64,000 nt of DNA from Brachypterus glaber (lineage: Eukaryota; Arthropoda; Insecta; Coleoptera; Kateretidae), in the NCBI GenBank assembly GCA_958510825.1, contig OY294051.1, forward strand, positions 4,216,001-4,280,000, in the 5' to 3' direction. This document shows, in pieces, positions 24,601 through 36,600 of the stretch (positions within the stretch are counted from its first letter, which is position 1; each line of letters starts with the position of its first letter). The position numbers and the translations under genes were made by a program. The notes beneath the pieces were generated by a model that was given only the letters and a program-made list of their open reading frames with translations, ran no database searches and was not told where the DNA came from.

Positions 24601-27600
24601 GTTTGATTCTAAGGTTAAAAAGCGGGACATTTGTACATATTTTATAACGTACTTTTATACTGTTTTCTAACATTAGAAAAACGTTATTCTAACGTTAAAT
24701 TTCTACTAGGATACTTTGTAAAAAATTCGAAATAAATCGAATTAAATGTTTTATCAAGTAATACCAACCTAACAAATTGTTGTCCTTCGTCATAGTCCTC
24801 TCTCCTTCGAATACCTGAATGGTCACAGCAGGCTGGTTATCGGAGTAGGTTGTGAATGTCTGGGTCTGCTTGCAAGGAATCCTAGTGTTTCTTTCTATTA
24901 TTTTCGACATTACTCCACCTGCAAAAATCAAAAAGCATTATTAAAGGATTCATAATGAGTTATTTTCATACCCAAATCGATTTTACAGTTAGTAGTAGTA
25001 GTAGTAAATTTTTGGGTTGGCCAAAGCCGGACAACTAGGCCATTTCTGGCCCTTTTTGTCACCCCAGGCAATCCCAGCCATTTACTAATTTGAGTCCTAG
25101 AACCTGCCCGTCCTTTCAATAAAGGTCAGGATATTGGCCCAGGGGAGATCTCTTAGTTCCTCTTGGTTGAGTCTTTGAGTGTCAAAGACTTGCAACCTGA
25201 TCCTGTCGTATCTGACACACTCGGCTAAGTAATGAGAGGATGTGTCATCCTCTCCGGACTCTCTAGAATCCGCATTGTTGCCAGGTGTTTCCTTAGCCCG
25301 CAGTGGCCCGTGAGGACCCCTAGTTGTCTGAGTACAGTTAACTTTATTGATACACTAAAAACAGTCATTTTTGTAAGTGGGCAAACTGAAAAATCAACCT
25401 GGGAACCGGACCGTTTTAAGGTGATTTTGAAAAAAGAAAAAAACATTTTTTAAATTTCATCCTTTTTGAAAAGAAATAGGTATATTAGAAAATCAAATCT
25501 TGTTTGGACTTTAGTATTAGCAACTACAAAAATTACTTAAAAAAACATTCTAAATAATAACTCACCAGCAGTTTCGATGCCCAACGACAAGGGAGTTACG
25601 TCCACCAGAAGGACGTCTTGGATCTTGGAGCTGGTGTCCCCACTCAAGATGGCAGCTTGGACAGCTGCTCCGTAGGCCACGGCCTCGTCTGGGTTGATGG
25701 AAAGATTCAGAGATTTGCCGTTGAAGAAGTTTTGCAAAAGGGACTGTATTTTTGGAATTCTGGTCGATCCGCCTAAAATTAAAAATAAACGATAAATACC
25801 TAGGTTTGGACTAGATCTAAGATTTTAATGAGAAAAAAATGGAGATTAAGCAAATATTCCTTAAGTTGAGAACGCCAAAATTTTTACGGATCAAAACTGA
25901 AATATTTTTTGTGATAAATCATCTTGAAGAATTTTAAACTTCACTTTCGCGCATGGAATTTTGTAAGGCTTTTCGTTTTAGTACACACATCGCCAAAACT
26001 CTTGGCCCCAATTAATGAGATTCATGTCAGGTGAGTTTGCTGGCCAGCTCATTCTTTGAACATTCCCTTGCTTTAGCAAATTGATATCCCTTCTTGTGCG
26101 GTGGAGAGTGGCGTATAAGAACCATTTCAATGACTGAATAATGTTTTCGGCGTAAATGTTTTGATTGAGAACAGGGAGGACGTAGTGGTTACTGACATCT
26201 TTGTTTCTCACTTTTTGTGACGACTTTTTTTCAACAAAAATTAAATCCATAAAAACAACCTTACATGTGATAATTATTAAATGCCTTAAGGCATTTCAAT
26301 AAAATGTAGAATGCACCCACATATTTGTTAGAATAATTTTTGTTTGCTTTTCAAATTATTTTGAAGAAGGGCAAAAATTTTGGCGGTGTGTGTATTAACT
26401 GTTTCAATTCGGAATGCTTTGCTTGAATCAATTGGTCTGTAACCGTGCTTTGAGAGCGGTTATAGCGTTTGGTTATTATTACTTCTTTTTCTTATATCTT
26501 CTTTCTCTCTTATACGTAAACATTCGCATTATAAACGGTTGTTTTTTAAATCTTACCATTTCTATTTATAAATATTAAGATAAAGGTATTCTTACCAACA
26601 AGAACAACATCATTAATGGTAGCTTTGTCGATTTTCGCATCGCTTATAGCCTTTTCGACCGGCTGAAGAGTGTTTCTAAACAGGTCAGCGTTCAATTCCT
26701 CGAAGCGGGCACGCGAAATTTTCGTGTAGAAATCGATTCCTTCAAAGAGTGCGTCTATTTCCAGGGAAGCTTCGGTGCTGGAGCTCAATGTTCTTTTAGC
26801 CCTGGAAATAATACAACATTGGTTATTAAATAAATATATTTTTCTACGAATGGTTTAGAAACTTTTCAAACGTAGTGTTAGAATGAGAACATGTGGTGCC
26901 ATCTCTAGTCTATAAAAGTAAACTGTAGCAAAATAGCAAATATATATATATATTTTCAGTTGCTTTTCATCCGTGAAACGAGTAACATGTACTTTCGGCT
27001 GGAATTAGTAATACGTTAAACGCGTTTAATTTTTTAGCATCAAGTCTTTTAGTATTAGTTATTTATTTATTTGCTATCTTAGATATGCCCCAGAATCGAT
27101 TTTATATATTTTATAGTGATTGAATGGAAGATGTGCAGTAAAATGACGAACATGTGATTATATTGGAGTAAGAAGGGAATTTTATGTTTTTTAATCATTT
27201 ATAATGCTGATAAATTTTGATTTGGAAGCAACTAACACGTGAAGAAGTTTTTATACGTACAAAATTTTTTATATACTAGCGCATGCGCAAATATAATTAC
27301 AAATTAGAAAAAACTGCCTTGGCAACAGCTAACACAACCAACAGTAAACACGAAAAGGAAAGAAGGAAAAGAAAAAGAAAAGGTCTTACAAAAGACTGGA
27401 AATTTTATATATTTAAAACAGGAGTGGGCATGGCGAAAAGCCAGACAAGAACCACTCTTGGTGAATTGAGTAACTAAGAGGGATCTGGCTAATTATCTCA
27501 CTGAGAAAAGGCCAAAATAAAGGAAGAAGAAGAAGATATATATTTTACCATGAAATATTGAACAATTTTATGCAATTTAAAATATTGCGTTAACATTACT

Positions 27601-30600
27601 TAAAGTTTATTAGTTTTTTTCAACATTTGACAAGTTAAAAAAATAGAAATGCTCCATCTATTATTGATTATTTAAACCATGATATCTGTAACGACAATCT
27701 GTCAGCTGACAACCTTCAATTTTTGGATTATAATTTGTAAATAGTGAAAAAATAGTAACTAGAATTTGCGGACGACGCGAAGCGGAGTCCGGAAACTACA
27801 GGCGAGTAAAAAAGCACTTTTTCTCTGAGTGAAACATACTATTTTTTCTTCAAGCGTCCTAAATATTATTTTTTATATTATTTTTTGCTTTTAATTTATT
27901 CAATAATAAAGTATCTTTTTTTTTATTAAAGTATCCCTATAAAACATTTTCGGAATAAACCTTCCCTAGCCCATTTTAATTTTTTTTTGTAGGCTAAATC
28001 GGACCCTTTCCGAGGTTTTGATGGTAACTTGTATAATGTAGCATTTGCAATTTGGAGAGATTTGGGAAGTACAATCCATATTAAAATATATATTCAATCA
28101 TTTTTAATCAATTTCACACAACGTTTTTGCACAAAATCTCGAGTCAATGACCTGTCTACATAATAAACAAACAACTGTGAAGTATGGCTGTCATCTAAAT
28201 CAGATGCTGCCGCCAGTGGCGATTCCTCTAACTTTTTTTTACGGCGTACAACAACGAACTCATTTTTTAACTTTTAAAAAATAGATCACTTCTATCTAGT
28301 ATGTTCAGTTATAAAATATAAATATTTTAGTATGCTTGAAGAAAAAATAAATTTTAACTACTTATTTGATAAAATTGTTGAATACTAAGTGCTTTACTTA
28401 AAAATGTTTTTTGTTGCATTTACAATGTCCGGTGACAAGGAACATTGTCTTCAACCTTCTCCGCGGTTTAAAGCCATCCAATGTTTCATGTTTGCAGTCA
28501 AATAAAAAGTAGAGTCTATAACACGTATGGAATAGTCATTCCGCGCTCGCGGGACCGTCATACTCGACTGCCGACTCGTATGAATATTGTCTACTCCATA
28601 CTAGTTATAGAATATACTATTCTGTGTTCTTATCGAGAGAACTCTTTTCTATATTACCTTTCTGCTGCCGTTCTGAGCCTCCTCAAAGCCCTTGGATTTT
28701 TCGTCAAGTCCTTCTTGTACTTTCTCTTGAACTCGTCGGCAAAATGGTTGACCAACCTGTTGTCAAAGTCTTCGCCACCCAAATGAGTGTCACCAGCAGT
28801 CGATCTAACCTCGAACAGTGAGCCTTCGTCGATCATCAGGATGGAAACGTCGAAAGTGCCACCACCGAGGTCGAAAATCAAGACGTTTTTCTCTCCCTTT
28901 AGGTTTTTGTCCAGACCGTAGGCCAGAGCTGCGGCGGTTGGTTCGTTTATGATACGAAGGACGTTAATTCCTGAAATGATAAACAAGCCGTGAAGATAGG
29001 TAATTCCATTATATACTGTTTACGGTAAATGGTATATTGCATCTTCCCATATACTTGGAAAAAAAATTTTTCAAAAAAAAACTTTTTTAACAATTTTTGT
29101 TTAATTTTTTTTTGCAAAAAAGGATTTTTTTTAACTTTTTCTTAAATGATAGTTTTTTTACGAGGTTTTTTATTTAAAAAAAAAATTTAACCTCAGAATT
29201 TTTTGTTTTTTGGGAGGATTACTTTCCAAACTGGTAGAATTGATCCTTAGACTAAAAGTAATTTTTCCTGTAAAAGTTTCGTTAATAGGACTTTTCTTTC
29301 AGTTTTTTTTCCATTTTTTTTTTGAAGTAGCCAAACCCCCCATAACTTTAAAAAAATTGTTATTTATATACCAAGGAACTAAACTGGCTGTTTTAGACCC
29401 GCTGCATTAGTGCAAGGGACTAAAACAGCCAAGTTTAGTCCTGAGGTATATACACTATTTTTTGCAGGAGCAAACATAATTTAGGTAGGTAGATCAAATT
29501 AAAATTAAAAACCACTCGTTTAAAATCGGTTGTTTTATTTTCGTAATTTAATCAAGATGCCTGTAAATTGCGAAAAGTCAGTTTCACTGCTATCGCGATT
29601 TCAATTGTCTTTTAATATGGTTGACACAAACGTCAAATAAATGGACGAAGATGATAAATTTTAAGTTATGTATAAATTGTTATAACAATGTTATTTTTAA
29701 AGGTTTTCCTTGTTAAAATCAAATAAATTGGTTTGAAAATATATACAAAACATCACCAAACCTAATTTTTGAACCAGCAAAGCACATAGCAAGTATAATA
29801 TTTTAATATTATCAAGGTTGCCGTGATTTTTATTCCCTTGGGAGAAAAACGGCCAGTTTAGTCCCGAAAATGAAAGCGTAAAATTAGGTTTTAGTCTTGG
29901 TCGTGCAAAAATAATTAAACGTATGCTCTGGAACGACCCAGGAAGGATATTTCACGCTATGCCACTGTCAAGGTCGTTTCATTGTAAACATATATGAATA
30001 AAAAATGTAATTGCATTTTTTTACCTATTTACCTGTTAAAAATAGGTTTTTTCCTACACTTTTTGAGATCGCATGTCTGAGAAAATTTAATGTTAGGTAG
30101 TTGATATACACTTCTGCTCAAAAATATCGGCCCACCTAAAAAAATACACATTTTCAAATGCTAATAACTCCAAAACTATTCAATAGATTTATTTGACCTT
30201 TTTTTTATTTTAAAGCTTGAACTTTTAGCTCTTAATTACTGGAATAAAAATTATCAAAAATCTTTTTTTAAACCGGCAGCAATGAAAATTACACAGCTAT
30301 GTTTTTTTACTGCTTCTTTCGATATGCGCACGGTTTGCCACTGCATATTTTTTTACAATTTAATTAATTGATTTTATAGGCCAATTAAATGGGAGTAATT
30401 TCTTTTTTAACTTTTTAATTTTCCTTTTCTCGTTTAGGAGATATACGGTTTTTTCTGAAAATAAACATTTTTGCAAATAACAAAAAAACTACCCAGTGGA
30501 TTTAATTGATTTATTTTTTAATTTGAAGCTTAAGTCCTTAACTTTTATTTATTTAATTTAAGTTTCTGGTGCAAACATGTTTAAACTGGGTTTACATTGC

Positions 30601-33600
30601 TTAAATAGTCATGTTTGTTTTACCCAATCTTTTTTGATGCAATTTAACCACAAACTCAAATGTTTCCATAAGTTTTAAAACTTATTCTAAAAGCCACACT
30701 TATTGTGACTGATTCCTTCTTTTATTTTTTATCATAAGTCTTTTCATTTAGGAGAAATTAAAGTTTTTCGAAAAAAGTGACTTTTTAATCAGTGGGCTAG
30801 TGCCACCCCTGTAAAACTGTATATGACGGAAAAGCGTCGATAGAATATAAAGATCTATTGCACTTCTATAACTTTAGCTTAAATAAATACATTTAATTAA
30901 CACGTTTTCTGCGTTAGCAACTTTTTGGTTCCCAGCTCAGACTGCGTTTTGAGGCATATATGTCGAACGAACTTTGCACAGACTGTTTAAATCTCTAATG
31001 GTACTCCAAAAACAAGTTCTAACGTCTTTTTAAGGACTTTTTGCTTTTTAATTTTTTTTAAACAAAATATTTTATCAAATAAAATAACAATAAACAAATT
31101 TTAAATTTTATTAAAATTATTTAATAACAATTATAAACACAAAAAAACGTATTAGACGTGTATGTTTTTTTACAACAATGCTGTTTTTCGTTATTATTAG
31201 TTACATTACATTATGGTCAATAAAACATTGAATTTAATTTAACAAAACACTAAAACTAACCAACATTACACGGTTGAGGCTAGGTTATCAATGTGTATAC
31301 ACTATAGTTAAAATTTATCTACATAAATATTATAGACGTTATAGTCATATTTCCCAATGTTTTTCATACAGAATTAGGTTTTAAAAATGGTTTGAGGCAG
31401 CTGTATATCCCATAATAATAATTTTAACGAGTTAAAAAAGTATTGTCACATAAGTGACAAGTCTTGTCAATCATAAAAAAGTTAGTTACAGGGGTGGCAC
31501 TAGCCCACCACTTAAAAAGTCCTTATTTACCAAAAAAACATAATTTCTCCTAAATGAGAAGACTTATGATAAAAAATAAAAGACGGAATCAGTCACAATA
31601 AGTGTGGCTATTAGAATAAGTTTTAAAACTTATGGAAAGATTTGAGTTTGTGTTTAAATTGCAACAAAAAAGATCGAGTAAAAAAAACATGACTATTTAA
31701 GCAATGTAAACTCAGTTTAAACATGTTTCCAACAGAAACCTAAATTAAATAAATAAAAGTTTACGATTTAAGCTTCAAATTAAAAAAAAAATCAATTAAA
31801 TCCATTGCGTAGTTTTTTTGTTACTTGCAAAAATGTAAATTTTTAGAAAAAACCTTATATCTCCTAAACGAGAAAAGGAAAATTAAAAAATTTAAAAAGA
31901 GATTACTTCCATTTAATTAGGCTATAAAATCAATTAATTAAATTGTAAAAAAATATGCAGTGGCGAACCATGCGCATATCGAAAGGTGCAGTAAAAAAAC
32001 ATAGCTGTGCACTTTTCATTGCTGCCGGTATAAAAAAAGATGTTTGATAATTTTTATTCCAGTAAGTAAGAGCTAAAAGTTCAAGCTTCAAAATAAAAAA
32101 AAGATCGAATAAATCCATTAAATAGTTTTGGAGATATTTGCATTCAAAAATGTGTATTTTTTTAGGTGGGCCGATATTTTTGAGCACAAGTGTATTACAC
32201 GACTCAACAAAAAAAAATTTGTTCTTTGTCCTAAAGTTTATATTATGGTTTTTCGGTTCATTATGCACAAAAAAAAAATACCTTCTTTTGGTTTAAAGTT
32301 TGCTTTTGTGATAGTTGTGGTAATAATACTCATTTTCGATTTTTTTTATAAATTTCAATTAGTTTAAATACATTCAAAAATACCGCAAGATCTGAGTGGG
32401 GTTTTTACGTTCACGCAGTGCCTCCAGATGGCACTCAGTGATAAACAATGATCAGGTGTTTTGTACATGTCGAGAAAACGTTAAAATGGCATCGCGAAAG
32501 TGTAAATATGATGCTGATGCATTTTGCTACGTATGTGGTCAATTTATTAAATTCGAGACATGAAATATGAACTAAAAACATCTCACGTTCTCTGTGAAGC
32601 TACGAAGCATATTTTGACTGTCCTGTTCGGAATTAGGACAAGCCATGGGCTCCAAATGTTGATCGTAGTTATTGTAAAAGATGTTTGGAAGGTGAGCAAT
32701 TTTTAATTAAGCAGTGTATCAAATGTAATGGACATATTAACGTTATCAAGTATTGGCCAATGAAAACATGATGGAAGACTATATCTGGGGTTTATTGAGA
32801 GAAAGTACTTATGAAAATAAAAGAAAGAGTAAGAGTGTACACTTTTAAAGTATTTTCTACTTTTTTGTAAGTTATTTTGATAGTAAAACTTAATAAAAAT
32901 GATAAACAAATTTATTTCGATGGTTCTATCTTCCAATAAAAAATAATACCACAGATTTTGAAAAATATCGTTCAATCAAAAGCATACTTTTTTGTGCCAT
33001 ATAATTTTTTTTCGTGTAATTACGACCTAAACTATCGAAATTTTATACTTTAAAGTCAAAGTCAAATTTTTTGTTGACCCGTGTTATTTTATGGGATCAT
33101 TAGAATAAATTTTCGTGGAATATGGTTATAGTTTAAAGTATAGAATATGGTTTGAAACGCGATCAATATATTGTATCTTTTTATAACTTTAATGCATGCA
33201 ATTTTTTTTTTTACTAGTTAAAATTTTATATGGATTGTTCAAATTGGATACGCCACTATAAAATAGAGGATTTCCCGGTTTCATTTTGAGATTTAATTTT
33301 AAAGCACAAAGTCACCAATTCAGTTTTTGAGAAATACATCAGTCACAAACACAGTTTTATACAGAGCGGTCCAAAAGTCACCCCCCCCTCTTAACTTCTG
33401 AACCAGTTGAGATATCGACTTCAAATTTGAAACATTTAAATAAGACAACTTAAACTATCTTTTAACATATATTTAATACTTTCAGCTCTTAAAATGTGGG
33501 CAGGGGGGCATGGGGGCACATTTTTTTAAATGGAAAGGAGGGTCGTGTAATACATCATTTTAAAGCTTATAAAATTCTCCATTTAACTCCATATTTTTAA

Positions 33601-36600
33601 ATTTAAAAAAAAAAATTTGGGTTTAAAATGGGGTTTAAAATGGGTATTAATGTCAAAATTCCTCTAAAAAAAAACAAATAATTTTTTAAAAATGCCTAAT
33701 TTCATCATAAAAAAATGTTAATTATACTTTTAAACTAACTTTAGTTGACATAAATAAAAATTTATAAAAAAAAACTAAAAAAATCGAATGTTTTAGCACA
33801 AAAAATTGAAAAATCAAAACCTTAAAAAACATTTTTAAAAAATTTATGTTATTTTAAATAGAGAATTTTATAAGCTTTAAAATGATGTATGACGTGACCC
33901 CCCTTTGCATTTAAAAAAATGTCCCCCATGCCCCCCTGCCCACATTTTAAGAGCTGAAAATATCAAATATATGCTAAAAGATAGTTTAAGTTGTCTTATT
34001 TAAGTGTTCTAAATTTGAAGTCGATATCTTAACTCGTTCAAAAGTTAAAAAGGGGGAGGGGGTGACTTTTGGACCGCACTGTATTTTTAAGAAACGTTAA
34101 AATATTTTTTAAGAAACGCCTGTTTGTTGTTATTGATGCTAATAACGCGGCTTAGCCCCCCTCATTTAAACTAGGAAAATACAATTCTGACGAAAAATAC
34201 ACCTTAAAAGCTTTAAAAACCCTAAAAATTAGCCAATAAGAATACAGGACGTATAGTTAGCTCCATATACGTCGGACGTATAAATACCCTGTTCCATATA
34301 TACATTGTATCTGAAATGGTTAATAAATAAACTAAAATTAGTTTTATTGGTGCATTTTTTGAGAACTGAATTTTGGGGAATGTCGACATGTCATAAGCAT
34401 TTTTGTCCAGTTTTAGTTCTTAAGGCATTCATCAACCTAGTTTTAGTTTTTATTAAAAACACGTATCACACGACCCCCTTCCCATTAAAAAAAATCCCTC
34501 TACGCCCTCTTTTAAAAACTGAAAATATATTTCAAAAGATAGTTTAAGTTGTCTTTTTTACGTGTTTCAAATTTGAAGTCGATATGGGAGGCATAGCGTA
34601 GTGGCTAGCGCGTATGCATAGCAAGTCTACTATCGTGAGTTCGATTCTCACTGGCGCCGATTTGCCTTTTTCAGTTAATTAATAATTGAAATTTGGCCAA
34701 TGCATAAGTGAAACGGACACTCCCTAGAAACTGGTTCGAAAGTCAGTATAAGCCGGTGGTTCCCTCTACTACTAGCCCACACAAGTCCTGGACTTAGGGG
34801 ATGCTTAATTAAGTAGAATAGTACGAGGTTAAACAAACATGTAATGTAATGTAATAATGTAATAATAATGTAATAATGTAATAATGTAACTCGTTCAAAG
34901 GTTAAGAAGGGGAGGGTGACTTTTGGATCTCACTGTATAAAAAACAGCGGTGAAAAAATAATGATTAAAAAAAGTACCTGCGATCATTCCGGCATCTTTG
35001 GTAGCTTGTCTTTGGGAATCGTTGAAATAAGCTGGAACAGTGATGACTGCGTCCTTAATATTTTTTCCGAGAAAAGCCTCTGCAGTTTCCCTCATTTTCG
35101 TCAAAACCATCGAACTTATTTCCTCCGGGGCAAATCTTTTGGTTTCACCTGAAAATTTCAATTAAAAAAAAATACATACCAAGGTAGAGAAGACATTGTT
35201 TTTAGATGAGCGTATTAAATCCCGAGATGCGTAGCATCGAGGGATTTAAGGGTGCGAGGCTATAATAGTCTTTACCGCCGTGGTTTATACATTTATTCTT
35301 TTTATTTAAACATTTTTTTGCTGAATCCTAATTAACTGCGAAAAAACAAGTAGCCATTTTTGAAAACAAATTAATAAATATTGTTAAATTTTGTCCAGCA
35401 GAAATTATTAGGCAATAGCCAATTTTTTGTGGAAACACCGGTTAACCGTGCGATTTTTATCCCCACCACTAAATCCGTATAACCGACAGTTCTCACAAAA
35501 ACACATTGGTTATTTTCTTGTGGGTTTGACAAGTACCTAACCTAACTTCTCCCAAAAAACTGAAATTTTTTTATTTTTCCTTTGGATATCATGAAAAATC
35601 ACTTAAACTACAAGTTTATTTGCTCATGTGTAAGGTAATAAACAACAATGATAAGTTTAAATAGTTTTTTATACAAGAATTTAATTATTTATTAGATAAA
35701 CCACATAAGCAGACACTTAGAAATTAAAAAATAAAAGTTGAAATACCTTACCTACTCTATTTTGTACACTTTACATTCAAATCGAACAGGTCTGTGAATT
35801 ATAGTGTAAATAAACAATTTATAGGTTAAGTGTTTGCGGTTAACCGTATCTAACTCACCTCCGGACCTGTATTAGATGCGGTTATTGCCGGTTAGTGACG
35901 TCATCCCTTCCCCTCACTTACCGTATGTAACCGATTCGAGTTTCAGTAACCTGGTTAGTTCCGGTAACCCGACAAAAAATTGGCTAAAGCTTTGCAATTC
36001 CAGGAAAATCAAGTGACAGTTATCAAATGTTTATAAAATTCAACTCCTACTAAAGTTAATTTTTTTAAGGTATGGATATTTTAAATTTGCCGCTAAATGC
36101 TCCACAAAGTCCGATTTACACTGAAGCATGTGGCTTGTTTTGAATGTCAACATAACCAAAATTTATAATTTTTGTTTACTTACTTTGTTTTTATGATGTT
36201 TTGATGTAAAAAAAGAGAATTGATAAAGCTGTTGCTAAAAATACTTCTGTATTCCTGTAGAAACAAAATTTGCTTATAACATCGCTTTTATTCCAATAAT
36301 TTAGAGGAATAAACCATTGTTTTGTTCTCGTTAATGGAACGTCAACGTTTTACGGTTGTGTAAATTGGGCCTAGTCATTTCGCTTCCAACGCATGCGTAT
36401 CTTACATTGCTATGGTAATTTCGAGATTGTTTACAAGTGGGAAGGTTTAAAATAACTATACCTTAAAAAAATTAACTTTAGGAGAGAAAACATGAATATA
36501 AGATTAATCAAATAAAAAAATACCAAAAATTGAGTTACGTAATTTATGGACAGCCCCTTATTATCTCTAAAACCTACCTTTGAATTGCACCTCTATTTTC

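Noticed and set aside
25232..25453. Coding exon within Hsp70 intron 6
   Set aside because: Frames are open on both strands and the flanking Hsp70 exons join perfectly without it.
34586..34659. Functional tRNA gene
   Set aside because: The A and B boxes are present, but the sequence continues into a ~200-bp body and tail and recurs at 62421-62692, so it is a SINE head.
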